Shown piece by piece: positions 34,901 through 47,829 of a DNA stretch of 64,000 nt. Origin of the DNA: Mya arenaria. Its lineage: Eukaryota; Mollusca; Bivalvia; Myida; Myidae. A program made the position numbers and the translations under genes. The stretch is from assembly GCF_026914265.1 (NCBI RefSeq), contig NC_069126.1, positions 28,972,854 to 29,036,853 of the forward strand, read 5' to 3'. Within the stretch, counting starts at the first letter, position 1. Each line of letters starts with the position of its first letter. The notes below the pieces were generated by a model. The model did no database searches. It was not told the origin of the DNA and was given only the letters and a program-made list of their open reading frames with translations.

Positions 34901-36251
34901 TTTTTACTAATTATGTCACTTTATATTTCATAGCCTTATGATGAATTAATTGAACTATATGGATTACGTATTAAAGGTTCTTATCAAATCTAATATTTTA
35001 TTAAGCATATCAATGATTCTTCGAATTAATGATTGCTTTTTTCCATATACACGAAAATTGAAAAGGCATTTTCTGTTGGTTTTAGAAATCTTACAGTGAA
35101 AATGATAAAAGGTGCCAGCATCCTTTTCCAAGATTTCTTTAACCGAACACAGGAAGCAGAAAATGCCTTTTTCATATTCTCGTGTTTATATATATTAATC
35201 TTATATTGCACATCCGAGGGGCTTAGTTTGTATTATTTTCTATTGTGGTTTATTATAGGACTTATAGGAATTTAAAAAATATTAATGATAATAAATTATA
35301 AATAAATTTGTTAAATGAGATTTTTTTTAATTGAATTGGAAAATTATTTGTTAAGTACTAATTTAATTTTTATGATTAACATTTGTTTATTTGATGATGA
35401 AACTTTATTTAATGATATATTTAACGTTGTTTTTTTATGTATAAGTGACTGCGTTCGTTCAATGTTTCAGCGTGGGTTCCAGCATCCGGTTTGGAATTGA
35501 TGCCCCATGCATTGAGCTTTGGATGACATATCACGTATGATACTTGGACAGGAGCAGGTGAGCATTGTGTATAAAACTTGAGTTTGAAATATATGATATA
35601 ACAATGATTCGGTTATCCATGGTCGATTGTAATATTGATGAAAAATGATCGTATTGTTTCTTGTTTGACCTTTCGAAGAATAAGGAGGGCTATACATTTT
35701 GTTTAAGCATTGTTGTCAGCGTTCATACTTCACCATCACACAATTAGCTTACATACCTCCATATCCTACTAAATACTAATTATGACCCCTGATAGACTTT
35801 AGAACATTGGGTTTTGGAGTACAGTGTATTCTTGTTAATTTTTAAGTGAAGTTGGGATTTTCACAAATAACTTTTATACTCTTCATTCAGTTAACTTTAT
35901 GCAATTGTTTACGGCCGTTAAACAATAACGCTACATACCTCCATGATACAACCATGAACTTTTGGATTTTTACTCAGATATGAAATGACGTTCATTAAAT
36001 GAATTTCATTCTTAACAGTTGTACACGGCCACCTAACAATAAGATTTCATAATTCCATAGTATCCTATATACAAATTATTACCCTTGATCGACTTTATTT
36101 TAATCATGATAATGATTTTAAACTTAACCCTCACTTAACCAATATGTGGTTCAATATTTCAGTTTCTAGGGAACCGGAAGTGTACCACCTTGCGACCCGG
36201 AGTGATACCTCTTGCACCCTGAACGATGCTCCATCAGTGGCATTTGCAATG
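28931..36251 (+). repeat. tandem array of eleven units with exon-like blocks
   Basis: Exon-like blocks begin at 28931, 29574, 30410, 31124, 31833, 32542, 33251, 33960, 34669, 35471 and 36163. Spacing is 643, 836, 714, then 709 five times, then 802 and 692. The outer units share mainly the acceptor and a CCGGAAGTGATACC-CTTGCA-like core; inner units share the whole length. A second conserved segment per unit starts AAATCTTACAG and ends ACCGAACACAG/GTAGCAG. Confidence 0.9.
31770..34610 (+). repeat. four nearly identical 709-bp units
   Basis: Units starting at 31833, 32542, 33251 and 33960 differ by only a handful of bases, far less than from their neighbours. The exon-like block reads STVPEAWPTIQAEEMPFAVE, LAKRCYEATVAVRFA and stop in one frame. 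Antisense 72-aa frames repeated at 709-bp spacing are by-products. Confidence 0.9.
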
Positions 36252-36639
36252 GTACGAATTGATCAAAACATTGCTTGATTGAATTTTAGAACTTATATAA
36301 AGTTAATATTTAATGGAAAGATCATAATTGAATTATCACTCTTGTTCGTTCGAATGGCATTCGTACAACAAAAATATAAACTTTAATTGATATTAATCTT
36401 AATGATTAAAATTGTAATGAAGATTGTTAAAACGATGATGGTGATGCTGTTGCTGATGATGCTGATCTTGTTATGATAAAGGATAATGATTTTCTCATCA
36501 AGATATCTAAACATAATTGATATTTTGTTGTTTAATACAATTTCAGCCAGAAGGCCGCACAAACCTGTCTTTTGGTCATGGTTGACAACTTAGTGATGAC
36601 ACAATAGGTAACACCTCACTGATGACACAATGGCTTGAT

Positions 36640-38720
36640 TGCTAAACTGGATCAGGCCTTTTCACAGAAAACACAATGGAAAATGAAATATTCAATACAT
36701 TGACCCTCTATTTTTGGGCCTTGTGTTGATCGATAAGACTTTAACATGTATATGACAACCTTATATTCATGTGACAGTATAATGGTTATGATACATTCGT
36801 GAAGTGACTTTCATATGTTGATTTGACATTCTTATGTTGATGTGACATTCTAATGTTATGTGAATTCTTATATTGATGTGACATTTCAATGTTTATGTGA
36901 CATTAGTATATTGATGTGATATGTGTTTATACATACATGCATGTCCGGATGGATTCCGTAGTCCCTATATTCTGAGGAATGAATTAGGGTTTATCTGTTT
37001 TAGTTAAGCCCTACGTGCATCGCTACGGTAACACGTTTCATCCACCGGGTGTTTTTCGTGGGCGGCTGTCATTCCTATGAAGGATATATGATCAAATCTG
37101 TATCACCGTTAATAAGAATTAAGACTCTTTGAAACTTTGTATTTATTTATTTTTGACAAATGGCAATATACAGGTTTGATCAGGGCATGTGCCGGATGGG
37201 CCGGCAACATTTAGACAGAATGGAACAGTATGTTCGAGCTTTTCAGTGTTGTTAAAGTATTTATATAGATAATTTGCTTTAACAGAAAATTGTTTGTATG
37301 CGTCTATGTGCCACACTCCAACATGTGCCAAAATAAATATCGAAGTCTAGCCCCATGCAAACATGTGTTTGTCTTTTGTGCGGAGGGACGTTAAGACTTT
37401 TACAGTATTGTACTGTATCAAACTATATTGATTTTGTTTGAACTTAATAAATATTAAAATTATTTTTTTGTTATGTTTAATTCTTTGATGAACAAATATT
37501 TAAGTTCATTGGGAATACCCAGTAAAGGTATTGAATAAGGGCATATGTGAATTGGTTACCCTACAGGAGAGGTGTTTGCGTGCATCCACTATCTAGCAAC
37601 GAAGGTTACCTCAATCAAAGAATCTTTAAGGACCTTGTAGTGGCACTCTTATTCAGAATCAATACATTCACATGTATAACCATCACTTTTGACTGATAAA
37701 CCTTCAACTACTTACTAAATAATGAATTTATGGAAACAATTAATAACTGATAACAAGATTGTAACCGTGCATTTAATAGGTGAAACACCAAAAAAAAAAA
37801 TGATTGAGCGCTAAAAGATTTCCTGTAATGTACTGTGGTCTCATAAGGTAGAAAGACCGTGTTTCATGCACCTTTCTTAACCATTATTTTCGACATTTGT
37901 TCATCGTTTTTGTTATATTAATTGTGGTAAATCTTATTTGGGATTAAGAACGCATCTTTAAAGTAATTGTGTCTACCAAAGCATGGAAAAAAACATACAA
38001 GAGATTACACTTATCAACGTTTTACCCAATGCGAGAAGCGTGGACATATGGGGGACTTAAGACAGTAATAAATGCATTCATAAATAAATAAATAAATACA
38101 TATTTATAAATATAGAAATATTTTTCCGAAAGATAAACATTAGATTCAGAAAGAAAAAGGATTTCATTAGTGCCGTACATCAGGGATTTTAAATACTTAA
38201 ACAAACTCCATGGCCTCACATTTGCTATAAACCTAAAGGGCTCTTCGCCTAGTGCGCGCACTAGACGGGATTTATTGATACATATTAGAAGGTTGTGGAA
38301 ACAGCAATCGATTAGCTGTCAAATTCGAAAAGAGTTTTTTGTGTTTAAATAAATGCTTGCAATTCAACAAACTACCGTTGACATCAGTTGGTATTGTGTT
38401 TTACGAGTTGAAACTCTTTGTTTGGAGATAATTATGCAATTTTAATACCGTTAACTTTCCCTTTGATGTGATTTTAGGACACAGATTGGCACAAAGACTC
38501 GATTCTCATTAAAAATGAAATGTGGTTATTCTTGTGTTGAAATCATGATTGAAGTAATTGTTTATCATTCCAACCACAAATTAATCATAATATTATGCAA
38601 TATGAAAATGTGTATTTGATAATGAAAGCTATAAAAGATACCGGTGAAAAACGAGCGATTAGAAAACCTGATATTTTTTTAATCTGAATTCTGCACAATA
38701 AACACATATATGCATGCATA
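36640..38720. other. gene-free stretch
   Basis: Includes a copy of the dispersed 265-bp repeat at 37639-37884 and short AT-rich direct repeats near 36780-36930 (TTGATGTGACATTCTTAT-like). Nothing coding is supported. Confidence 0.4.
37639..37884. repeat. dispersed ~265-bp repeat, copy 2
   Basis: AGTGGCACTCTTATTCAGAA, ACTACTTACTAAATAATGAA, TCTCATAAGGTAGAAAGACC and TGCACCTTTCTT appear in the same order as at 18217-18485. Confidence 0.75.
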
Positions 38721-38739
38721 ACATGGGTGCAGGACTAAG

Positions 38740-39081
38740 TGAACCACTTCGCAAGTATACAATTTCAGGACCAGCATCCCCGCTATATTTTGCGCGAAGA
38801 CAAAACCACTGCATTCACCCGGCACTGCAAAAATTGGATTATTCCAAGAGATAATAAAAAAGTCAAAGTCATCTATTTGTGAGAGTGCAGCTTTGAAGTG
38901 TTAGCAACGCTTTAAGCTATAAAACATTAATTTTCAAACGTTAATATAAAAAACTGCGTTCTGATCTTTTGTCAGCAGTCTTATATCATTGGTTTCAAGA
39001 CATTTACACTAAAATTGGCTCATTCCAAGACAAAGAATTAAAAAGTTGAAAAATGGTCAAACTGTGAGAGAACAGCTTTAA
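38740..39081. mobile_element. composite of MITE fragments
   Basis: 38770-38830 matches the GC-rich MITE interior (CCCCGCTATATTTTGCGCGA, AGACAAAACCACTGCATTCA). It is followed by a TTAA-family end (TTTGTGAGAGTGCAGCTTTG) and then the larger part of another TTAA-family copy ending AACAGCTTTAA at 39081. Confidence 0.65.
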
Positions 39082-39299
39082 AGCCTGTGAGTGTCAAATT
39101 ATTTTTCAATAGTACCGTGGGATATTTCTGTTGTTTCCGAGAAGTTTTGTAATGCCAAGATTGATGATAAAATATCCTGCGAGAGTCCTAGCTCTACTAA
39201 GTACAACATCAGTTTGCCCACCACCATAGCGACCATCAAAAGAGGCAAAAATAATACAATGTTAAGTCCTTGTACATTATGGATTGTACAGGCCCATGC

Positions 39300-39885
39300 T
39301 CACTTTAAGGGGACTGATACCTTGATATCTTGGTATCTCGGAAAAATGTGGCAAGTTATTTTAAAGTATGTCCATACAAGGAAAGTTACAGCGGGACACG
39401 ACAACCTTATCGTATTATTTTTGTTTCTTTTATGCAGCTGTCCACACAAGAGAAAGTTACAGCCTGGACCCAACAACTATATGTCCTTCTATGCAGCCTT
39501 CCACTGGGAACAAACACTAAGTGTGAAATTGACATTAGATGTAGGGACACGAGTTTTGCATGCTATCCGTCGTCTTGGTATGTCGAAAACGTGTGTCAAA
39601 CTATGTAAAAATATGCCAATACTAGAGAAAGTTGCTGCCCGGACACGGCCGCCTAAACTCTATGTCCTTATATGCAGCATTCCATAGTAACCAAGCACTG
39701 TGTGTGACATTGACCTTAGAGGTAGGGACACAGGTCTTGCCAAGATACGTCTTCTTAAAAGGTATGTCGAACACATGTTGCAAGTTATCTAAAAATCTGT
39801 CCATACAAGTGAAAGAAATTGAGCCGCACGGACGGAAAGATTGACGATCGATGCGTTTTGAATATGCCCACCTTCGGGGGCATAA
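39300..39885. repeat. tandem ~180-bp units, TATGCCC-type element
   Basis: Three diverged units share GAGAAAGTTACAGCC-GGAC, TATGTCCTTATATGCAGC-TTCCA, AACACTAAGTGTGA and GTAGGGACACGGGTCTTGC. The end carries TATGCCCACCTTCGGGGGCATA. Related to 46370-46900. A 198-aa frame here is repeat-derived. Confidence 0.75.
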
Positions 39886-40089
39886 CAAGAGACAATTGTC
39901 AAACGGTTTACCCACTTAGCGACGTTCTTGCAAAAACATGTTAAAGATTATTCAATGACCTACTGACCGCAAAACTATAAAGATCATCAGCTGGTGAAGG
40001 TCAACCTACCATTGAAGTTAATTAATGTTAAGTATAACAGTTTTCGAGTATCACATATCACATAAAAGTCACGTATTACCTGATCTCTT

Positions 40090-41275
40090 ATCCGGTTTTC
40101 GTCAGAATCACTCATGTCAAACAACTCTTATACGATTAGTTTATTCTTGGTTGAAAGATGTTAAATTTAGTAAGGTTGTTGGAACAGTTGGAAGCTTTTG
40201 ATTTGGTGGATTACGATATTCTTCTACATAAATTGATACTATGTAATTTCTCTGGTTACAGCATTCAGCTTATAACTACATACTTACTAATGCGTCGACA
40301 AAGCGTTAACGTAGGAGAAAGAAAATCTACATTTCAATTTGTTTAAAGCGATGTTCGTCAAGGCTCGATTCTATGATCGATCTCTTTTTTATCTACATCA
40401 ATGTAATATACCTTTCACTAAATAATTCCTGCATTGACCTTTTTGCGGATGATTCCACTTTGCACACATCGGGTTATGGAGTGAGAGATATTCAAAATAC
40501 ATTGCAGAACGATTTGGATTCAGTAGCTTCTTGGTGCTTTAACAATAATATGTTTATTCATTTAGGAAAACCAAAATGCATGTTGTTTTACAAAGGTTAC
40601 AAATCAAAACCCATCTCCCTGACATTGCTATTAAATAATACGACTATTGAACAAGTTATAAGACATACAGTTCTTTTATTGATAACCTTTGAAAGAGCAA
40701 GTATTAAATGCTTGAAGGAAACTGAATTCTAAAATAGCACTTCTAAAACGATTTAATTACCTCTTGTGCTATGTCATGCAAAAACTATTTTACAATGCGT
40801 ATATGTTATCCACAATGGACTTTTGTTGCCCTATATGGAGTAGATGTATAAACTCACACACATGTAAATATCTATTAATCAGAATAAAGCTTGAAAAATA
40901 ATTTTACGAAAACCTGTTAAAACGCCTTCCAGTCCATTATTCAAGGAATTAGGCTGGTTATCGTTTGATAATAGATTTAAATGTAATATTGAACTTATTA
41001 TCTACAAGTTTTGCACGGTCTCATGCCTGAATAGTAATGTTGCAGCGAAGTAATTTTCTTTAACAATAACAAAACACAAACTACCTTTATTGCGGTCTGC
41101 CACCCATACTGATTTAATTTCCCTTTGCTACAAAACTATCTATGGTAAAAAGTCATTAATTTATTTTTCTAAATCTGTATTGAATTCTATACAGTTTTTT
41201 ATTAGAGAATCATTATCTTTATTTGCATTCAAATCACATTTCAAAAAACACCTTTTGACAAAACAATGATTTTAA
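40090..41275 (+). pseudogene. dead non-LTR retrotransposon, reverse transcriptase remnant
   Basis: Fragments in shifting frames follow the order of a Jockey/CR1-type reverse transcriptase: AFDLVDYDILLHKL (palm), VRQGSIL (from VPQGSILGP), LFADDSTLHTSG with the catalytic FADD motif, ASWCFNNNMFIHLGKPKCM, then YNAYMLSTMDFCCPIWS, ELGW and FFIRESLSLFAFKSHFKKHL typical of the C-terminus. Many stops and frameshifts; no 5' part or endonuclease is seen. Confidence 0.85.
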
Positions 41276-41466
41276 TGTATGATCGTCTGTTTAAATTGCT
41301 TGTTTAAATGCGATGTATTTTTTTTGTTTTTCATGAGCTTGAACAATACATGTTGTGTTTAAATATCGTCTTGTTTGTTATTATTTGAATAAGAAATGTT
41401 TACTAGTATGTTTGAAGAATCCATTGAAATCCATATTCTAAACAAGATACTTATGTAACTTAATAT

Positions 41467-42101
<635 letters not shown>

Positions 42102-43153
42102 TTGACCTTTAACTTACGTATCTCAAAAACAATTGTGGCCATCAACCTACCACTCAGGTTTCTAGTTCAAACCGTTATCATGCTTAATTGTATTTTAAAG
42201 CCACAGCTACATTTGAAGCGTGTTTTAAAATGCATAAAAATGCATACTCTTCAGTATCTGGCACAATAATTGTAACATGCGTGACTCTTGTAACTGATTC
42301 TAGATCCTTCGAATCAGTATAAATACTACGTATATCCGCGTTAGTTGTCTTTTCAATCGCGGGAGCAACCTTCTGAGGACAACGCGGGATTTGATTACTC
42401 CTATATCTAGAAACAAAACGCATATCCACCTCTTTAAAACATATGTAAACTGGACCTAAGAAATAAATATTGACAATTTTGAACTACATGGCGCTCTACC
42501 ACTGAACGGGCGGCTCACTCCCAATTTTCAAATTTGTTAATGAGTAAGTGACTGTATTGTAACCAAACCTTTTTTGAGCATATACTGATTAAAGGTTTGC
42601 CTGATGTCTTTAACGAGGAAGAATCAAGCTTTGTGTAGCACTTATTGTTTAGAATAGTATTTGCGATATTTTAAAGGTTGCGAAACACGACGTGTACTGG
42701 TTACTTCTTTTTGTCAACTACTTTATACGTGTATGTGAAGATTATGCACGTGTAGTCTGACACATGATTTAAAACGAGGAAAGTTTTATACATTTTCATC
42801 TGCGTTACTTTCAGTGAAAATCCCAACCACCGAGCCGACCAAACAAATTTTCGGAACAAGTTTTATGAAGATTTGATTTATGACATTGGAAAAATATTTC
42901 TTAAGATTTTATCTAGTGACCCATATTCGGAAAAGTTCAAGACAACATGTAGACTAGTTTTCTGACAAAGTTTCGTAACAATTGGATAAGAACTATTGAC
43001 TTTATGACATGGCATACAAACTTTAACACAGAATTGTAAACGTGTTTCGCTGAAAACTCCGGCTTATAACACTCCTAAACGTAAGCATATTGCTTTTTCA
43101 TTGTTTCTTGTTTTTCTTTTTTCTTAACAATTGCCTTCACTGCATTAAATCAG
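42102..43153. other. upstream flank of the C1q exon
   Basis: 42419-42480 resembles 47002-47070, and 42480-42870 resembles 48580-48880, including the box-A-like CTACCACTGA word and a TTTCAGTNAAAATCCC block. No signal-peptide exon for C1q was recognised. A minus-strand frame at 42184-42429 is uncertain. Confidence 0.4.
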
Positions 43154-43534
43154 CAAAACGCTCCAGTGTCATGGGTTTTAACATCTTCAACGATTATAAC
43201 CAATGAAGGAGATGGGTTTAACGTGACGACCGGTGAATTTACGTGCCCCAAAAATGGATTGTACTTTTTTATCGTCCACCTTGTGAAGCGTAGAAGTTCC
43301 GCCGCGGACGATGCTGGGTGTTACCTTCATGAGAATGGAGTCTCGGTCGGAATAAGGGCATACATCGGCCCACAAGACGGATCTACTGGAGCGGATATCG
43401 AAAGCTATGGTGTGAGCAATAGCGCTTACCTGAGACTGGCGGCGGGGGACAAAGTCAGACTGGGTGGTTGCCATTCGGCCGATCACTTTGAATCGTGGTC
43501 TTCCTTCAGCGGTCTTTTGATTAAAACAGACTGA
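43154..43534 (+). CDS. C1q domain-containing protein, terminal exon
   Basis: Reads QNAPVSWVLTSSTIITNEGD, GFNVTTGEFTCPKNGLYFF, then GCYLHENGVSVGIRAY, AYLRLAAGDKVRLGGC and FSGLLIKTD with a TGA stop. The TGxFxCPxxGxYFF and LxxGDxVxL signatures and the closing FSGLL strand are C1q jelly-roll features. Such proteins act as secreted recognition molecules in bivalves. The exon probably starts after AAATCAG at 43153. However, the same frame continues upstream as FFLTIAFTALNQ back to a stop at 43085, and AFTAL is how C1q domains usually begin. No start codon is in reach, so an upstream exon is expected or the copy is a fragment. Confidence 0.85.
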   Translation, partial: QNAPVSWVLTSSTIITNEGDGFNVTTGEFTCPKNGLYFFIVHLVKRRSSAADDAGCYLHENGVSVGIRAYIGPQDGSTGADIESYGVSNSAYLRLAAGDKVRLGGCHSADHFESWSSFSGLLIKTD

Positions 43535-43690
43535 AAGCTAAGAGCGAAAGATTACAATTACGAAATGCTTAATATGCTATATATTTCCTTTAATTATATA
43601 AATTTTGAGTATTTATTATTTTCCACCTTTTTTTTTAATTGCTAATGCATGAAATACACCTATTTTGATAATTGCATGACTAAAAACTAT

Positions 43691-43696
43691 AATAAA
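43691..43696 (+). terminator. polyadenylation signal of the C1q gene
   Basis: AATAAA 157 bp after the stop codon of the C1q exon, in AT-rich 3' flank. It fits a short 3' untranslated region. Confidence 0.5.
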
Positions 43697-43699
43697 AGC

Positions 43700-45799
43700 T
43701 GGATATAGAAACATTAAAATAGTTATACAAATACTTATAATACATAAACAATAATACTGAACTCATTATGGATAATGAAGTCAAATCTAGAGAAATTGTT
43801 TGGAAAAAACACTTTAAAATATGTATCTAAAATATATTATACCTTAGTTGTCTTTGATGTAAAAAGCAACATTTTAGTCATAACATATAAGATTAAAACT
43901 TCCTAATTCCTTTAAGCATTTTATTAAACGTATTATTTGCACACCCATAGTAGCCGTAACGCATGTGTATTTTCCAGATTTGATATTTAGGAACATTTAT
44001 AACAAGATATGATTGTCAAACAATACAGCTCCTGGGCGCTGCGCTGTCAGAAACAAGCGGAGGATTATTCATTTGAGGTGTTTTAAGAAAGAATGCATTG
44101 AATATTGGCATTTGACCGATTGTCCTCAAAACAATAGAGGTCATCATCTGGTCTAGGGCAACCTACCATTAAACAGTTTAATGGTCCTAGGGATAACAAT
44201 TCTCGGGATATTGTTCGAACAGAAGTTTCATAAACATGTTGACCTTGACCGTTAACTTAACGACCTCAAAAACAATAGTTGTCATTTACTGGGCAACCTA
44301 CAGCTCAAGTTCCATGGTTCTAGGTCAAACCGATCGCGAGTTATTGTGCGGACAAGACTTGGTCTGTAGACCGAGCGACAGACATTTGCAAACATTTGCA
44401 AACCTATTTCTCCCTTTTTGAAAAGGGGCCATAAAACGCAGCTGCATCTATAATTGTTTTTACAGTCCTAACTACCCTAAATTGTTCATACTACAACCAT
44501 ACTATTACTTAAAATGCATAAATATGGTTGTATTTTGAAACAACAATGCATTTTGTAGAATACAACGCCTTTTTCAAATAAAGAACTTGTAATTATACAT
44601 TGTAGTAAGTATTTGATGTATTAGCGTTATAAGCTGTTGCTTCTTCATATTATGAACTTACCAAAATACCTTAAGCTGAATTCTAGGGAGCATGTTTTAT
44701 TTGGCCAAATAACTTGCTTAAACTTGATTTTATAAACATTATGATTATCTTTAGAATAAGTTTCTTTACAAATCTCTTTATAAGGAGAACATCACACAAT
44801 TGATACCAAAAAGAATAAGCTGCAAGTAAAATAAGACTCTGTACTATATTTATATTCGATGTTAATTTTAAGTAAATCATTATGTCCTCACTATTTTGAA
44901 GGTCGTTCAATTTTCCTGCTAAAACTAAGCAGAATTTGCCGAAATGTTACTTAAAACAGTCGCTAGCAACGGCCCGAAGTTACATATCATACACTTGGTT
45001 TGTCATTCACTGTCATACAAGTATGTTGTTTACTATGAAATCAACCGGCCGTGAAAATAAATGCGCATTTACAAAAGCGTTTGTTCCTCATCTATTTGCA
45101 TCCATTGTACATGTACCTTCTTTTAGATCCAATGCATATTTAGAATTATTCGAATGGTCGTTGTCAATTAATTAAGCTTTCTCTACAGCATAATAGTTAA
45201 GATCTTACTGAGCATTGGTTCTATTTCTTGTCTGACAGAGATGATCTGCTGTTGAATTAATTTCATTTCGAATACATTAAAAGAATATTTAAGATGTATG
45301 TAATAACTAAAACTTAAATGGTGAGATAACAATAGTGCTACGAACTAAATTATATCCAAACAAACGTATCGAATATCAAACCAATGAAAATAATACAATT
45401 ACCGGCAGTTTCTGAAACATAACTTGTTACACTGTTCAGCCAATGCACTACAGACTATATCAACTTCATGTTGAAATCCTTCTTCAAGAAACAGCTTTTC
45501 CAAATTTCCTTATCAAACTTTGCAGATGCAGACATGCGGGCATCCGCCCTGATCTAAAACTCATTCGGTCGGATCCTTTTTAAATTAAAATTGCTTTTAA
45601 ATGCTTCCGTTTTTCTGACTAAAATGTTAACTTTTTTTTTCTAATTACGCTACACCAAGATCAGAAAGATGTGTAGGAAAAGGGCTTTTGCAAGTTTTAA
45701 ACAAGACCAGTCACAGTATCTGACGAATGTCCCCAAATATGACATTGTCATTTGAACACAGTCAGTACATAAAAAAGGGAAGAAAATAGCCGTGAAATG
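43700..45799. other. gene-free stretch with degraded repeats
   Basis: 44100-44420 resembles 39940-40060 and 42100-42180 (CAAAACAATAGAGGTCATC, CAACCTACCATTAAA, TTGACCTTGACC). Open frames at 44683 and 44936 show no features. Confidence 0.4.
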
Positions 45800-46217
45800 T
45801 TCCATTATGTCTTACCAAAATGGCTGGTGCATTTGCAAGACCACAGTCATGGCATTGTGCATTTGCAAGACCACATTTCATTATGTCTAACTAACATGGC
45901 AGACGCATTTGCAAGACCACATGGCATTATGTCTAACCAACATGGCTGGTGCATCTGCAAGATTACATGGTATTATGTCTGACCAATATGGCTGTTGCAT
46001 TTGTAAGATCACAGTCATGGCATTATGTCTAACCAACATGGCTGGTGCATTTGCTATACAATATGGCATTATGTCTAACCAATATGATTGGTGACCTTGA
46101 AAGACCATGATATTATGTCAAGCCAATGTAGCTGGTACATTTGCAAGACCCCATTACATTATGTCTTAACAACATGGCTGGTGCACTTTCAATACCACAT
46201 GACATTATGTCTGTGCC
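45800..46217. repeat. tandem ~45-60-bp minisatellite
   Basis: About eight diverged units of GCATTTGCAAGACCACATGG, CATTATGTCTAACCAACATG, GCTGGT. Reading frames through it are repeat-derived. Confidence 0.85.
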
Positions 46218-46369
46218 ATAGGATTGAAACTCCTCTATCCCTAACAACAATACAGCGTGGGTCTTGCAAATGCGACACTGCCTGGACGTGTCAGATACAT
46301 ACGGCAAGTTATCTTAAATTGCCTATGAACATTACCACCCATATTTGTCAACCTACTAACAAACACTAA

Positions 46370-46905
46370 ATGTGACCTTTACCTTTTAGGTAGGGACACG
46401 GGTCTTGCACGAGACACGTCGTCTTGTTATGTCAAACACATGTGGCATGTTATTTTAAAAACTGTCCATACAAGAGAAAGCTACATCCCGGGTACGGCCA
46501 CATATACGCTATGTCCTTATATGCAACATTCCAAAGTATTTAAACACTAAATGTGACCTTGACCTTAGAGGTAGGGACATGGGTCTTGCACGCGACGCGT
46601 CGTCTTGGTAAGTCAGACACATGTGATCCGTTATTTTAAAAAAATCTCCATACATGAGAAAGTTACAGCCCGGACACGAGCACCTATACCCTATGTCATA
46701 TTCAGCATTTCATAGTATTCAAACACTAAGTGTGACCTTGACCTCAAATGTTGGAACACATCGTCTTAATTTGCCGAACACATATGGTAAGTTATTTTAA
46801 AATCTGCCAATTCAAGAGAAAGTTACAGCCCGGACACGTGAAGTTCAGCCGGACACACGGACAGACTGTAGGACGGACGGGTGGTGCGATTTTAATATGC
46901 CCACA
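46370..46905. repeat. tandem ~180-bp units, same family as 39300
   Basis: Three to four units with AACACTAAATGTGACCTTGA, GTAGGGACATGGGTCTTGCA, CGTCGTCTTGGTAAGTC and GAGAAAGTTACAGCCCGGAC. Ends with TATGCCCACAGTTGG. Confidence 0.8.
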
Positions 46906-47829
46906 GTTGGTGACATGAAAAGAGTACACTTTATCTAACAACGCGGGCTTTGAATACTCATTTCTCCAAAAGCAAATGGCATCATGGACTGACATACCCG
47001 CCTCTTTAAGAAAGAATGTATACTGGATCTAAGAAATAAATATTGATAAATTTGAAAAACATGTATACATGAAGTAACTGGTATACGAGATGTGCCAAGA
47101 CTCTTGTCTGTGCTAAAAGCGTGCTTGTCTAGAAGGACAGTTTACAGACTGTTGTGTAATATGTACAATACCATGAGCAGCCAATGCATAGTCCTGTGCA
47201 TAGAATATACATTTCGAGACTTGCGTTTTAAAGACAAACATGGTGAATTTATTTATTTAAACATATTTTTGTACAAGAAACGTAATTTGTTTTTAGCTAT
47301 AACAAACAATATTTTATACGTTTTGAGCATTTGCCCGCGATTTTTGAAAAACAAAAATTGCTCAACATATTGCTCAGGAGCCGATTATAGCGTACATTTT
47401 TTTAGCCTGTGCTATGTTTTTTTAAAAATTGATATGAAAATAACGTTCTTACAGCGATATTCCTATCTGAATCGAGATGTATTTTGATCCGTTTAATAAC
47501 CAAATGTGACGTCACAAACCACGTGGTATGTCCACAATGACAAAAACCATTCTAGAATCTTAAAGAAATAGACTCCTGATTAAACTATTTTGAAAAAGGC
47601 ATTGTCAATGACCAACCGGCTAGTTGTGTTGTCCGATAGTTTATACATATATAATATGGCGCGACTTCGTAGTGATGCGTGTTTGTGTTGGTACGTCTTC
47701 TCTTGTAATCGAGTGAGCTAGAGTTCCACATTCAAATCGAGTTTTCATTGGTTCGCTTAACGAGTTTAGTGGTCGGCGCCGAATAATCATGTTAACTTCA
47801 CAATTGATTAAATTTGCAGTCTTTCAGAA
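46906..47829. other. no supported gene
   Basis: Contains 47002-47070, similar to 42419-42480. The frame at 47092-47487 starts at an ATG but lacks motifs and has AT-driven composition. Confidence 0.35.

Larger units (their letters stand above)
28300..37450 (+). ncRNA. hypothetical spliced transcript across the exon-like repeat array
   Basis: Proposed only from splice signals. Eleven repeated blocks have acceptors of the form CTGCATCNGTTCAATGTTTCAG and most have donor-like 3' edges (CAG/GTAAGC at 29060, CAG/GTGAGC at 35560, TTTGC/GTAAGG in the core units). A possible first exon ends at TTTCCAG/GTATTT (28433) and a last one starts at ATTTCAG (36547), with AATAAA words near 37332 and 37446. No frame stays open through consecutive blocks, so a non-coding RNA fits better than a protein. 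Confidence 0.25.

Noticed and set aside
28931..36251. CRISPR-like regular spacing
   Set aside because: Units are about 709 bp and repeat along their whole length, with no short repeats separated by unique spacers, and the DNA is eukaryotic.
39091..39687. 198-aa plus-strand frame
   Set aside because: Covers a MITE edge and tandem units, with no domain; related tandem units at 46370 lack the frame.
42184..42429. Minus-strand 81-aa frame
   Set aside because: Composition is passable, but there is no ATG at the open start, no motif and no supporting splice context. Left uncalled.
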